Positions 31,643 to 40,524 of a stretch of DNA of 64,000 bases are shown here, piece by piece. The notes under the pieces were generated by a model. The model was not told the DNA's origin. It did no database searches and saw only the letters and a list, made by a program, of their open reading frames with translations. Each line of letters begins with the position of its first letter. Positions within the stretch are counted from its first letter, which is position 1. The position numbers were made by a program, and so were the translations under genes. Location of the stretch: assembly GCA_902801585.1 (NCBI GenBank), contig CADCIU010000004.1, positions 1 to 64,000 on the forward strand, written 5' to 3'. The DNA comes from an uncultured Lachnospiraceae bacterium (GTDB lineage Bacteria > Bacillota_A > Clostridia > Lachnospirales > Lachnospiraceae).

Positions 31643-31705
31643 CATGTATATTTTGACGGAGTTTGTCAAAATACACAACTTTGTGCTTTATTTCATTAAA
31701 TTTTG

Positions 31706-31714
31706 TGCTATTAT
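31706..31714 (+). promoter_or_regulatory. Extended -10 candidate for the GNAT-argJBD operon
   Basis: TGCTATTAT lies about 40 bases before the GNAT start codon and downstream of the ARG-box-like sites. No clear -35 is present. Confidence 0.4.
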
Positions 31715-31752
31715 CAGACTGCACGTTTTTTTGCGCGATAATAGATAAATGA

Positions 31753-32241
31753 ATGGATAACGGAAAGAAAATGGAAGATATAGTCATTCGTCCGATGACC
31801 CCTGAAGACTATGATCAGGTACACCGCCTCTGGATGAGCATACGGGGATTCGGGATCCGAAGCATTGACGATTCGAGAGAAGATATAGAGAGGTTTCTGA
31901 AAAGAAATCCGACGACCAGTGTCGTCGCCGCAAGAGGAGAGAAGATCGTGGGCTCCATACTGTGCGGTCATGACGGGAGGCAGGCGAGTTTTTACCATGT
32001 ATGTGTGGCCAAATCCTCGAGAAGGCAGGGGATCGGGACTGCAATGGTCATATACTGTATGAATGTGCTGCGCGAGTTGAAGATCAATAAGATCGCACTG
32101 ATCGCATTTACCAAAAATGATGCGGGGAACGCCTTCTGGAAGCAGATCGGATGGACCTGCAGGCCGGACTGCAATTACTATGAATTCGCACTCAATGAGG
32201 CCAATATCACAAGGTTTATAGAGAATGAAACGGAGGACTGA
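31753..32241 (+). CDS. GNAT-family N-acetyltransferase heading the arginine operon
   Basis: A 162-residue acetyltransferase. The acetyl-CoA loop is visible as VCVAKSSRRQGIGTAMV (R/Q-x-x-G-x-G/A, residues about 80-90), and NDAGNAFWKQIGW is the usual C-terminal GNAT motif. Starts at 31753 or 31771 are possible; GGAAAG at 31762-31767 would suit the second. The stop codon is one base from the argJ start, so the two are translationally coupled. The placement suggests a role in arginine synthesis, possibly N-acetylglutamate formation, but the sequence does not prove this. Confidence 0.85.
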   Translation: MDNGKKMEDIVIRPMTPEDYDQVHRLWMSIRGFGIRSIDDSREDIERFLKRNPTTSVVAARGEKIVGSILCGHDGRQASFYHVCVAKSSRRQGIGTAMVIYCMNVLRELKINKIALIAFTKNDAGNAFWKQIGWTCRPDCNYYEFALNEANITRFIENETED

Positions 32242-32242
32242 G

Positions 32243-33484
32243 ATGAGAGAGCATGAGATCACAAAGACCGAAGGCGGCGTGACGGCGGCACAGGGATTTG
32301 AAGCGGCGTCGGCGGCGGCGCATATTAAATATGAAGGAAGAACGGACATGGCGCTTGTCTTTTCCAAGGAGCCTTGCGTAACGGCCGGTACATTCACGAC
32401 CAATGTCGTGAAAGCGGCGCCGGTGATCTGGGACCGTGACCTGGTCGCAGGCGGTGCGCCCGCTCATGCGGTGATCGTCAACTCCGGGATTGCAAACGCC
32501 TGCACCGGACAGGAAGGTATGGAGTACTGCAGACAGACCGCAGAGGAAGCTTCGAAATGTCTTGGAATTGAGGAGAACTCCGTATTGGTGGGCTCTACCG
32601 GCGTGATCGGATTCCAGCTCCCCATTGACCGCATTCGGGCAGGTGTCAGAAAGCTCGCTCAGGCGAAGCGCCCGGGCCTCGAAGCCGGAACAGAGGCATC
32701 CAAGGCCATCATGACAACGGACACCGTGAACAAGGAGACGGCATATACTTTCGAAGTCGGTGGAAAGAAGGCTGTGATCGGCGGTATGGCCAAGGGCTCC
32801 GGAATGATCCACCCCAACATGTGCACTATGCTGGGATATGTGACGACGGACGCGGCGATCCGAAAGGAGCTGCTTCAGAAAGCGCTCGGCGAGATCGTGC
32901 AGGAGACCTTTAACATGATCTCGGTCGACGGGGACACATCTACGAATGATACACTGCTCGTGCTCGCAAACGGCCTGGCCGGCAACGAGACGATCAGCGA
33001 TGAAGAGAGCGAAGATTACGCTGTTTTCTATGCCGCTCTGCGCGCTGTCTGCAGAGAACTGGCCATGAAGATGGCCTCAGACGGAGAGGGCTGCACCAAA
33101 CTGATCGAGACCAGGGTCATCCATGCGGATACGACGGAGCACGCGCGGATCCTCGCCAAGAGCGTCATCACGTCGAGCCTGACCAAGGCTGCTGTATTCG
33201 GCAGGGACGCGAACTGGGGCAGAGTGCTGTGCGCTTTGGGATATTCCGGCGTCCAATTTGATCCCGATCATTGTGATCTGTATTTTGGCGAGGGAGATGA
33301 CATGCTCCTGATCTTTACGAACGGAAGCGCGGCGGACTACAGCGAGGAGAAAGCGACGGAGCTTCTCTCCGGTGAGAAAGTGGTGATCACAGCGGACATG
33401 CATATGGGCAGCGCGGACGCGACGGCGTGGGGATGCGACCTGACCTACGATTACGTCAAGATCAATGCGGATTACAGAAGCTGA
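32243..33484 (+). CDS. argJ: Bifunctional ornithine acetyltransferase / N-acetylglutamate synthase
   Basis: Recycles the acetyl group from N-acetylornithine to glutamate in cyclic arginine synthesis. The 413-residue precursor self-cleaves before a threonine in KGSGMIHPNMCTMLGYVTTDA; the residue before the Thr is Cys rather than the common Ala. The frame is open from 32225, but GGAGG at 32232-32236 points to the ATG at 32243. The last codons (Tyr-Arg-Ser-stop) are repeated in the spacer that follows. Confidence 0.95.
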   Translation: MREHEITKTEGGVTAAQGFEAASAAAHIKYEGRTDMALVFSKEPCVTAGTFTTNVVKAAPVIWDRDLVAGGAPAHAVIVNSGIANACTGQEGMEYCRQTAEEASKCLGIEENSVLVGSTGVIGFQLPIDRIRAGVRKLAQAKRPGLEAGTEASKAIMTTDTVNKETAYTFEVGGKKAVIGGMAKGSGMIHPNMCTMLGYVTTDAAIRKELLQKALGEIVQETFNMISVDGDTSTNDTLLVLANGLAGNETISDEESEDYAVFYAALRAVCRELAMKMASDGEGCTKLIETRVIHADTTEHARILAKSVITSSLTKAAVFGRDANWGRVLCALGYSGVQFDPDHCDLYFGEGDDMLLIFTNGSAADYSEEKATELLSGEKVVITADMHMGSADATAWGCDLTYDYVKINADYRS

Positions 33485-33527
33485 TGCAGAGAAGCTGACA
33501 TACAGAAGCTGACATACAGAAGCTGAC
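33472..33527 (+). repeat. Four 14-bp tandem units spanning the argJ stop codon
   Basis: The unit (W)TACAGAAGCTGA(Y) occurs at 33472-33485, 33486-33499 (degraded), 33500-33513 and 33514-33527. Unit 1 is the end of argJ, including its stop, and the others fill the spacer up to the argB ribosome binding site. This looks like tandem duplication of the gene's 3' end. Confidence 0.85.
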
Positions 33528-33541
33528 ATGGAGGTAAGTCA

Positions 33542-34444
33542 ATGGAAACATATTTGAATCGTGAACAGAGCGAGGCGCAGCGCAAGGCATCAGTGCTGAT
33601 CGAAGCGCTTCCTTATATACAGAAATTCAACCGCAAGATCGTCGTGATCAAATACGGCGGCAGCGCAATGAACAATGAAGAGCTGCAGAGGAACGTCATC
33701 AAGGATGTCACCCTGCTCAAACTTGTCGGCTTCAAACCGATCATCGTGCACGGAGGCGGCAAGGCGATCAGCACTTGGGTTGGGAAGAGCGGAAAAGAGG
33801 CCCGGTTCGTCGGCGGACTTCGTGTGACGGACGAGGAGACAATGGAAATCGCCGAGATGGTCCTGGGAAGAGTCAACAAGAATCTGGTCAGGCTCGTGGA
33901 AGAGCTCGGCGTCAAGGCAGTCGGTATCAGCGGCAAAGACGGAAGACTCCTGACAGTCACCAAAAAGTATGCCGACGGGCAGGACATCGGATTTGTCGGG
34001 GAAGTCTGCGGCGTCAAGCCCAAGATCCTCTATGATCTTCTGGATAATGACTATCTGCCCATCGTCGCGCCCATCGGAATGGACGAGAATTTCGACACCT
34101 ATAATATCAATGCGGACGAGGCTGCGAGCGCGATCGCGAGAGCGGTAAAAGCGGACAAGCTGGTTTATCTCACCGATATTGCCGGTCTGTACAGAGATAT
34201 CAATGATCCTTCTTCCTTTATCGGCCGCATCACGATCGCTGAAGCCGAGAAGATGATCGAAGACGGCATCATCGGCGGCGGCATGCTTCCCAAACTCACG
34301 AACTGCACGCAGGCTGTCAGAGGCGGCGTTCACAGAGTCCATATTCTTGACGGAAGGATCCCGCACAGCATGCTGCTGGAATTCTTCACGGAGAAGGGAA
34401 TCGGAACCATGTTCCACCTCCAGACCGATGTGGACATGCAGTGA
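33542..34444 (+). CDS. argB: Acetylglutamate kinase
   Basis: Phosphorylates N-acetylglutamate, the second step of arginine synthesis. The 300-residue amino-acid-kinase fold has [22 protein letters not shown] and [10 protein letters not shown]. An N-terminal helix of about 25 residues ([23 protein letters not shown]) is the extension found in hexameric, arginine-inhibited enzymes, so feedback control is likely. GGAGGTAAG lies before the ATG. Confidence 0.96.
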   Translation: METYLNREQSEAQRKASVLIEALPYIQKFNRKIVVIKYGGSAMNNEELQRNVIKDVTLLKLVGFKPIIVHGGGKAISTWVGKSGKEARFVGGLRVTDEETMEIAEMVLGRVNKNLVRLVEELGVKAVGISGKDGRLLTVTKKYADGQDIGFVGEVCGVKPKILYDLLDNDYLPIVAPIGMDENFDTYNINADEAASAIARAVKADKLVYLTDIAGLYRDINDPSSFIGRITIAEAEKMIEDGIIGGGMLPKLTNCTQAVRGGVHRVHILDGRIPHSMLLEFFTEKGIGTMFHLQTDVDMQ

Positions 34445-34504
34445 TCGGACATATAAAGAGCAATCAATGATCAGTGCGGCGCAGGCTGCAGGAAGGCGGA
34501 GAAA

Positions 34505-35713
34505 ATGAGCGAACAGATGGGAACTATGAAAGCAATGATCGAGCAGGCGGAGCAGGACCTGCTGCACACATATAACCGATACCAGATCGTTCTCGACCGC
34601 GGGGAAGATGTATATCTGTATGACACAGAGGGAAAGAAGTACCTGGATTTTATGTCGGGGATCGGAGTGTTTGCGCTGGGATACAGCAATGAGTATTACA
34701 GGAATGCGCTGAAAGACCAGATTGACAAAATACTGCACACTTCCAACTATTTCTACAATGAACCCGCGATCAACGCGGCGCACAGGCTCAAACAGATCAG
34801 CGGAATGGACAGGGTCTTCTTTGCCAATTCGGGAGCCGAAGCGGTCGAAGGCGCACTGAAAGCGGCTGTCAAATACGCTTACAACAAAGACGGCGCGTCG
34901 GATCACCAGGTCGTGGCGCTGGAGCACTCTTTCCACGGCCGCACATACGGAGCGCTTTCCGTGACGGGAAACAGCCATTACAGGGAGGCTTTCGGGGCAA
35001 TGCCCTGCGAGGCGCGCTTCGCTGTCATGAATGATTTCGAGAGTGTTAAGAGCGCCGTGACGGACAAGACCTGTGCGGTGATCATGGAGGTCGTGCAGGG
35101 AGAGGGCGGCATAGTGCCTGCAGATCCCGAATTCTTGAGAAATGTGCGTGACCTGTGCACAGAAAAGGATATTCTTTTGATCTTTGACGAAGTGCAGTGC
35201 GGAATGGGAAGGACCGGATATATGTTTGCATGGCAGAAATTCGGGATCAAGCCCGATATCATGACCTCTGCAAAAGCGCTGGGATGCGGCGTGCCGGTCG
35301 GCGCCTTCATGATGACACAGAAAGTGGCGGATAACTCTCTGACTTCCGGGGACCATGGGACGACATACGGCGGAAATCCGCTGGCATGCGCAGCAGTCAA
35401 CGCCGTTCTGGATCAGTACGAGGCGCTCGGCATTACGGACCATGTGCGGGAAACTGCCCCTTATGTGGAGAAGAAGCTCGATGAACTGGTCGAAAAATAC
35501 GAGTTCTGCCTGTTAAGACGCGGACGCGGCTTTATGCAGGGCTTGGTCTGCGCAGGACCGGTGAGGGAAGTGATCGCAAGAGCAATGGACAACGGACTGA
35601 TCCTGATCAATGCCGGTGCGGACATCATCAGGATCCTTCCTCCCCTGATCGTAACGCGCAGCGAGATCGATGAGATGGTCTCTATACTTGACAGCGCGAT
35701 CGCATCTGTCTGA
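34505..35713 (+). CDS. argD: Acetylornithine aminotransferase
   Basis: PLP enzyme of 402 residues making N-acetylornithine. Motifs: NSGAEAVEGALKAA, HSFHGRTYGALS, the PLP-aspartate segment IFDEVQCGMGRTG and the Schiff-base Lys in TSAKALGCGVPVGAF. It closes the operon GNAT-argJ-argB-argD. argC, which acts between argB and argD, is absent from the window. Confidence 0.95.
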   Translation: MSEQMGTMKAMIEQAEQDLLHTYNRYQIVLDRGEDVYLYDTEGKKYLDFMSGIGVFALGYSNEYYRNALKDQIDKILHTSNYFYNEPAINAAHRLKQISGMDRVFFANSGAEAVEGALKAAVKYAYNKDGASDHQVVALEHSFHGRTYGALSVTGNSHYREAFGAMPCEARFAVMNDFESVKSAVTDKTCAVIMEVVQGEGGIVPADPEFLRNVRDLCTEKDILLIFDEVQCGMGRTGYMFAWQKFGIKPDIMTSAKALGCGVPVGAFMMTQKVADNSLTSGDHGTTYGGNPLACAAVNAVLDQYEALGITDHVRETAPYVEKKLDELVEKYEFCLLRRGRGFMQGLVCAGPVREVIARAMDNGLILINAGADIIRILPPLIVTRSEIDEMVSILDSAIASV

Positions 35714-35824
35714 ACCCGCAGTCACGGCTCCGGACGGCATTGTCCGGCCAAGTATCTGTTTGCGGCTCATGTCCCATATTGTATAATTTCTTAGATTAAC
35801 TACTATATTTTGTATGAAAAGAAG

Positions 35825-35857
35825 TCCCGCGGCAATAAAAATATGATTGCCGCGGGA
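35825..35857. terminator. Hairpin after argD
   Basis: A perfect 12-bp stem (TCCCGCGGCAAT / ATTGCCGCGGGA) with a 9-base A/T loop. The T tract after it on the + strand is weak (TGAATTGTCTTGT), so it is a likely but imperfect terminator of the arginine operon. Confidence 0.55.
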
Positions 35858-35866
35858 TGAATTGTC

Positions 35867-35895
35867 TTGTAAATTATTACAACAATGATTACAAT
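35867..35895 (+). promoter_or_regulatory. comEA promoter
   Basis: TTGTAA (35867-35872), a 17-base spacer, TACAAT (35890-35895). A 6-bp inverted repeat (ACAACA...TGTTGT) surrounds the -10. Confidence 0.6.
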
Positions 35896-35938
35896 AATGT
35901 TGTCGCATAGCGGGTCCTTTATATTCAGGGGGACAACT

Positions 35939-36643
35939 ATGCAATCTAATCGTTTATTTTCATTAATAACAAAAGCCAGAATTGTAATATATGCCTTCAT
36001 AATACTGCCGGCACTCTGCCTTGAGAGCTGTGCAAAGTCTGATCATGCCGTGTTCAGGGAGACCGAATATGGCGCATCAGCCGCCGGGGGGACTTCCTCA
36101 GAGGACCGGAACCTGCAAAGCATGCCTTCAGACGGGGAGCAGACCGGCGGTGCTGCGGACAATGATACAGCGAAGGAGCCGGAAGTGATCGCAGTGTTTG
36201 TATGCGGAGCGGTTCGGAACGAGGGCGTGTATGAACTCTGCGAGGGATCCAGGGTCATCGATGCGGTCAATGCCGCCGGCGGATTTACGGACGATGCGGA
36301 CCGGGTCTTCATCAATCAGGCGCAGTTTGTCTATGACGCGCAGCGGATCGAGATACCGACGGTCGATCAGGCTGAAGCGCTCAGACAGAGCGGCACCACG
36401 AGCGGAGACGGTTCAGGAGGTATGACAAGCGGCGCTGAAGTGTCCGGCGGAGGTAAGATCAATATCAACACAGCCGGCGTGCAGGAGCTGATGATGATTC
36501 CGGGGATCGGCAGATCGAAAGCGGAGAAGATCATTGAATACAGGGAGGAGAACGGAAGATTCGGATCCATAGAGGAGATCACGAATGTGAACGGGATCGG
36601 GGATTCCATGTATGAGAAGATGAAAGACTGTATTACGACATAA
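35939..36643 (+). CDS. comEA: ComEA-like DNA-binding competence lipoprotein
   Basis: Surface DNA receptor for natural transformation. The 234-residue protein starts at the ATG preceded by AGGGGGAC (35928-35935). It has a signal segment ending in a lipobox-like LESC (Cys about 24), an SLBB domain (IAVFVCGAVRNEGVYELCEGS...AAGG), a Gly/Ser linker, and two helix-hairpin-helix motifs (ININTAGVQELMMIPGIGRSKAEKII; GSIEEITNVNGIGDSMYEKM). A lipoprotein anchor rather than a simple TM is somewhat unusual. Its partner comEC lies 4 kb downstream. Confidence 0.88.
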   Translation: MQSNRLFSLITKARIVIYAFIILPALCLESCAKSDHAVFRETEYGASAAGGTSSEDRNLQSMPSDGEQTGGAADNDTAKEPEVIAVFVCGAVRNEGVYELCEGSRVIDAVNAAGGFTDDADRVFINQAQFVYDAQRIEIPTVDQAEALRQSGTTSGDGSGGMTSGAEVSGGGKININTAGVQELMMIPGIGRSKAEKIIEYREENGRFGSIEEITNVNGIGDSMYEKMKDCITT

Positions 36644-36702
36644 TAATATAGGAATGGCGTCTGCCCGCACCCAAAGAGCGGCAGCAAAGAGAGGAGAAAT
36701 GA

Positions 36703-37407
36703 ATGGCAACAAAGGTACTTGTGGTTGATGATGAGAAGATGATCGTAAAGGGTCTGCGTTTCAGTTTACTGCAGGATGGATACGAGGTGGATACCGCTTA
36801 TGACGGAGCAGAGGCGCTCCAGAAAGCGAATGAGAACCAGTATGACATCATCCTGCTCGATGTCATGCTCCCCAAGCACTCGGGACTTGAGGTGCTGCAG
36901 CAGATCAGGGAGTTTTCATCGGTACCGGTCATTATGCTCACGGCCAAAGGTGAGGACATGGATAAGATCCTCGGCCTCGACTATGGCGCAGATGACTATA
37001 TAACTAAGCCTTTTAATATACTTGAGGTAAAGGCAAGGATCAAAGCCATCATTCGCCGTGTTGCGGGCAGCAGAAGAGACAGAAACGAAGAAGAAGAGCG
37101 GATCCTCGAGAACGGCGATCTGAAGATGGACTTTGACAACCGCAGAGTCAGTGTTGCCGGCAAGGAGATTAATCTCACCAGCAAAGAATTCGAGCTCTTA
37201 GAGCTTCTGGCAACACATCCCGGCAAAGTTTACAGCCGTTCCATGCTCCTTCAGACTGTATGGGGTAAGGATTATCCCGGTGATGTGAGGACAGTGGATG
37301 TTCACATCAGAAGACTTCGTGAAAAAGTGGAGCCTAACGCTTCCGAGCCTGTATATGTGCAGACGAAATGGGGCGTAGGTTACTATTTCAGACAGAATGA
37401 GAGATAA
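36703..37407 (+). CDS. OmpR/PhoB-type response regulator
   Basis: A 234-residue regulator: receiver domain with acidic pocket VVDDEK, phosphoacceptor Asp in IILLDVMLP (about 53), then MLTAKG and DDYITKPFN, followed by a winged-helix domain (LTSKEFELLELLATHPGKVYSRSMLLQTVWG, DVRTVDVHIRRLREKVE, KWGVGYYF). It overlaps the kinase gene by 11 bases. The trio regulator-kinase-GerMN lipoprotein resembles WalRK-like loci in Lachnospiraceae, but I do not assign it to WalR. Confidence 0.95.
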   Translation: MATKVLVVDDEKMIVKGLRFSLLQDGYEVDTAYDGAEALQKANENQYDIILLDVMLPKHSGLEVLQQIREFSSVPVIMLTAKGEDMDKILGLDYGADDYITKPFNILEVKARIKAIIRRVAGSRRDRNEEEERILENGDLKMDFDNRRVSVAGKEINLTSKEFELLELLATHPGKVYSRSMLLQTVWGKDYPGDVRTVDVHIRRLREKVEPNASEPVYVQTKWGVGYYFRQNER

Positions 37408-39307
37408 GCTCAGGGAGCTGATCCGGAGATTCTCAGTAGTCCGGAGCCTGAGAATGAGGCTGTTCATCATCATCTTTGTGGTCGGTCTGGTGCCGTGCAT
37501 GATCCTGCATTACGGAATCCTTACCAATTACGAGGCCAGAGCGGTCGAGGTCAGAACGGAAGAGGTGGAGACGCATCTGCGTGCGCTCGCCAACCATCTG
37601 ATCAGCTACAATTATCTGACCGACCAGTCATCAGAGCTGATCGGAGCCGAACTTGCCGAATTTTCAGCCCTCTACGACGGGCGCATCCTGGTGATCAGTG
37701 ATCATCTCAAAGTGATGAAGGATACGTACTCCATGTCGGACGGCAAGACGATCGTGTCGCCGGATGTGGTGAAATGTCTGCTGCAGGGGTATACGGGCAG
37801 TACCTCCAATTATGACCGGCGCGACGGATTCATCGAGATCGTGACGCCGATCGTGGAGACCAATTACACGGACAGCAGGTCAGACAACGAGGAATCCTCA
37901 TTGGATGTCTCCGATGAGGAAGTAGTCAGAGGTGTCCTTCTTGCAAGTGTATCCACCGTCTCTATCAGAAACACACTGGGCATACTGAGTCGGAAGGCTA
38001 TGCTCCTGGAAGTGATCCTGATACTGGCGGTGCTGCTTATTTCATTAGTTCTTTCCACTGTTCTGATGAAACCGTTCGAGAGGCTTTCCGGAGAGATTTC
38101 CGCCGTCAAGGCGGGATATTCCACAGATCCCATAAAAGCGCCTGCATTCCTGGAGACCGAGCACATAGCGGACGCGTTCAACCAGGTCCTGGCGCGCATG
38201 AATGCCTTGGATGAGTCGAGGCAGGAATTTGTTTCCAACGTATCCCATGAACTTAAAACGCCCATGACTTCGATGAAAGTTCTGGCGGACTCTCTTGTCT
38301 CGCAGGATAATGTCCCGGTGGAAATGTACAGAGAGTTCATGATGGACATCAAGAATGAGGTGGACAGGGAGAATCAGATCATCACGGAGCTTCTGACGCT
38401 GGTCCGCATGGACCGCAAGGATTCCAAGCTGAACGTCAAAGAGACGAATGTCAATGAGATGGTCGAGATGATCCTGCGCAGGGTGCGGCCGATCGCCCAA
38501 AAGAGGGATATTGAGCTGACCATGGTCAGCATGAGAGAAGTATACGCGGAGATCGATGACGTCAAGATGAATATGGTCATCACCAATCTTGTCGAGAATG
38601 CGGTCAAATACAACCGGGATCACGGTAAAGTGAGAGTGACGATCAATGCGGATCCGTATAACTTCTATGTGAGTGTCGAAGACACCGGCGTCGGCATTCC
38701 GCAGGACTCGCTCGACAAGATCTACGAGCGCTTTTACCGCGTCGATAAGTCCCGTTCCAGGGAGGTCGGCGGGACCGGACTCGGTCTCTCGATCACGAAG
38801 AGTATTGTCCTGCAGCACCACGGTGCCATCGATGTGCAGAGTATCCTCGGAGAGGGGACTAAGTTCACAGTGACTGTACCGCTCACCTATGTCTCCTATC
38901 CCGCAGAGATCCGCAGGCGCAGAGAGAGGATGAACCGGAACGCAGCGGCGCGCAGAAAGAGGATGAGAAGCGCCCATCAAACGGCACCGGCATCTAAGGC
39001 AAAGGGCGGAACCGGAAAGAGCACGTCATCGGGCGCAAAGAGCGGCACGAGTAAAGGAACGTCATCGGGCGCGCAGAGCGGCACGAGCAAACGCAAATCA
39101 TCGGGCGCAAAAAGCGGCACAAGTAAAAGCAGCTCATCGGGCACGAAGAGGAACACATCATCGGGGGCAGAGAGCAGCGGCGTAAAGAGCAAGTTGTCAG
39201 CAGCCGGGCCTAAGAGCGGGAATGCACAGTCAGCACCGAAAAAGAACAAAAAATCCGGGACGGCTGCGAAAAAACAGAGCGATTCCGGAGAAGTATCAAA
39301 GGTATGA
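37397..39307 (+). CDS. Membrane sensor histidine kinase with basic repeat tail
   Basis: A 636-residue kinase: TM near residues 18-38, an extracytoplasmic sensor region of about 150 residues, a second TM near 195-215, a HAMP-like linker, HisKA (FVSNVSHELKTPMTSMKVLADS), and HATPase_c (N box NLVENAVKYN, DTGVGIP, GGTGLGLSI). After about residue 510 comes a basic tail of some 125 residues, of which about 110 are low-complexity Ser/Gly/Lys/Thr sequence including 12-residue SSGAKSGTSK-type repeats. The tail is cytoplasmic and positively charged, so it could bind nucleic acid or lipid headgroups. Confidence 0.93.
   Translation: MRDKLRELIRRFSVVRSLRMRLFIIIFVVGLVPCMILHYGILTNYEARAVEVRTEEVETHLRALANHLISYNYLTDQSSELIGAELAEFSALYDGRILVISDHLKVMKDTYSMSDGKTIVSPDVVKCLLQGYTGSTSNYDRRDGFIEIVTPIVETNYTDSRSDNEESSLDVSDEEVVRGVLLASVSTVSIRNTLGILSRKAMLLEVILILAVLLISLVLSTVLMKPFERLSGEISAVKAGYSTDPIKAPAFLETEHIADAFNQVLARMNALDESRQEFVSNVSHELKTPMTSMKVLADSLVSQDNVPVEMYREFMMDIKNEVDRENQIITELLTLVRMDRKDSKLNVKETNVNEMVEMILRRVRPIAQKRDIELTMVSMREVYAEIDDVKMNMVITNLVENAVKYNRDHGKVRVTINADPYNFYVSVEDTGVGIPQDSLDKIYERFYRVDKSRSREVGGTGLGLSITKSIVLQHHGAIDVQSILGEGTKFTVTVPLTYVSYPAEIRRRRERMNRNAAARRKRMRSAHQTAPASKAKGGTGKSTSSGAKSGTSKGTSSGAQSGTSKRKSSGAKSGTSKSSSSGTKRNTSSGAESSGVKSKLSAAGPKSGNAQSAPKKNKKSGTAAKKQSDSGEVSKV
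39022..39170 (+). repeat. 36-bp coding tandem repeat in the kinase tail
   Basis: About four imperfect 36-bp units, each encoding SSGA(K/Q)SGTSK plus two variable residues. The unit length keeps the reading frame. Confidence 0.8.
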
Positions 39308-40233
39308 GATTTCATTTAAAAACGGGGGTCTATCTGGCATTACTGACAATAACCCTCTTGATCACAGGGTGCGGAGGCCCCAAGACGGATAAGAGCGGGA
39401 TCCGCATCTATTATCTCAATAGAACGGACCATGCTCTCTCGGAGCAGAAGTATAAGCCCAAAGCCGATGACCGGGAACCGATCATCGAGGAACTGATCGC
39501 CAAGCTCTGCATCCAGCCCAAGGAAACCGCACTTCGGGCTCCGGTCACGGATTTCAGGCTTATTTCCAGTGAGACCAGAGGAAGTGTCGTGACTCTGAAT
39601 TTTTCAGAGGAATACTACGACATGGATGCGGTAGAAGAAGTCCTGACCAGAACAGCGATCGTGAATACGATGTGCAGCTTTTCCGAGATCGAGGGCGTCT
39701 TCTTTACGGTGGATGGGGAGACCTTTCATGATGCGGACGGCGCAGAACCCGGCATTATGAGACCGGACCAGTTCATCTACAACTCCTATACGGAGATGCG
39801 CAATTATGAGAGAGTAAGGCTCCATCTCTATTTTGCCGACGAGACAGGCGACAAGCTGGTGGACGCGTACAGAACGGTGGTCTATAACAGCAATATGCCG
39901 TTAGAGAGGATCGTCCTCGAGCAGGTGATCCGAGGTCCCAACGGCAATTTCGCGTTTCCGACGGTGAACCCGGATACGAAAGTGATCAACGTCACAGTCA
40001 GAGACAGGATCTGTTATGCCAATCTGAGCAAGGAGTTTCTGAGCGTGTCGGGAGATGTATCGGCGCAGACTGCGCTGTATTCCATTGTCAATTCCCTCTG
40101 CGAGCTGCCGGCGATCGACGCGGTGCAGTTTTCTGTCGACGGACAGCCGGACAAAGTCTTTATGGACACCATCTCATTGTCGGGGAGCTTTTCCATGAAT
40201 CCCGATCTTGTCGAAGGTTCGGCCGAAGAATAG
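39304..40233 (+). CDS. GerMN-domain lipoprotein
   Basis: A 309-residue lipoprotein (signal with lipobox LITGC, Cys about 23). Two GerMN-like repeats follow: one around IRIYYLNRTDHALSEQKYK...LIAKLC...VVTLNFSEEYYD and one around RVRLHLYFADETGDKLVDAYR...VLEQVIRGPNG...CYANLSKEFLS...LYSIVNSLCELPAIDAVQFSVDGQP. GerM and related proteins act at the cell wall in sporulation, germination or amidase control. It shares an ATGA overlap with the kinase gene, so it is probably an accessory or sensor partner of that system. Confidence 0.88.
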   Translation: MRFHLKTGVYLALLTITLLITGCGGPKTDKSGIRIYYLNRTDHALSEQKYKPKADDREPIIEELIAKLCIQPKETALRAPVTDFRLISSETRGSVVTLNFSEEYYDMDAVEEVLTRTAIVNTMCSFSEIEGVFFTVDGETFHDADGAEPGIMRPDQFIYNSYTEMRNYERVRLHLYFADETGDKLVDAYRTVVYNSNMPLERIVLEQVIRGPNGNFAFPTVNPDTKVINVTVRDRICYANLSKEFLSVSGDVSAQTALYSIVNSLCELPAIDAVQFSVDGQPDKVFMDTISLSGSFSMNPDLVEGSAEE

Positions 40234-40280
40234 GGTGAAACGGCGCAAAGATCATATAAAGATCATATACTGATATGCAG

Positions 40281-40327
40281 CGGCTTTCGGACAACAGCGG
40301 TAAGCGCCGTGTCCGGAGGCCGTTTTT
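40281..40327 (+). terminator. Terminator after the two-component operon
   Basis: A 13-bp stem (CGGCTTTCGGACA / TGTCCGGAGGCCG, with two G-U pairs) followed by TTTTT. Confidence 0.8.
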
Positions 40328-40491
40328 GATGCCTGCCCCTTATGGATGATCTCATTTTAAAAACTCTCCCCGGACCCGGTCCGGGCGCTTGCAATTCGGG
40401 GATCTGTGTTTTACAGTATCTTTATCCGGACTGTTCAGTCCGACCCGCGCCGATTCCGGCCGGAGATTTCCACTTAATTCTTAATGAATCT

Positions 40492-40497
40492 TATAAT
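40492..40497 (+). promoter_or_regulatory. -10 element for comEC
   Basis: TATAAT 28 bases before the TTG start codon; the -35 is poor (TTTCCA, with a long spacer). Its position inside the upstream open frame argues that the longer reading frame starting at 40342 is not the real start. Confidence 0.45.
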
Positions 40498-40524
40498 CAG
40501 TCTTATAAAAGAAGGAGTAATGAA

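Noticed and set aside
33590..35443. Long open frame of 617 codons on the - strand opposite argB and argD
   Set aside because: It is a mirror frame produced by the codon use of two well-supported genes. It crosses their junction, has no RBS and has a His/Asp/Arg-rich composition typical of antisense frames.
40342..40524. 61-codon N-terminal extension of comEC
   Set aside because: Gly/Pro-rich, no RBS, and overlaps a -10 element; a good RBS and first TM follow at the TTG at 40525.
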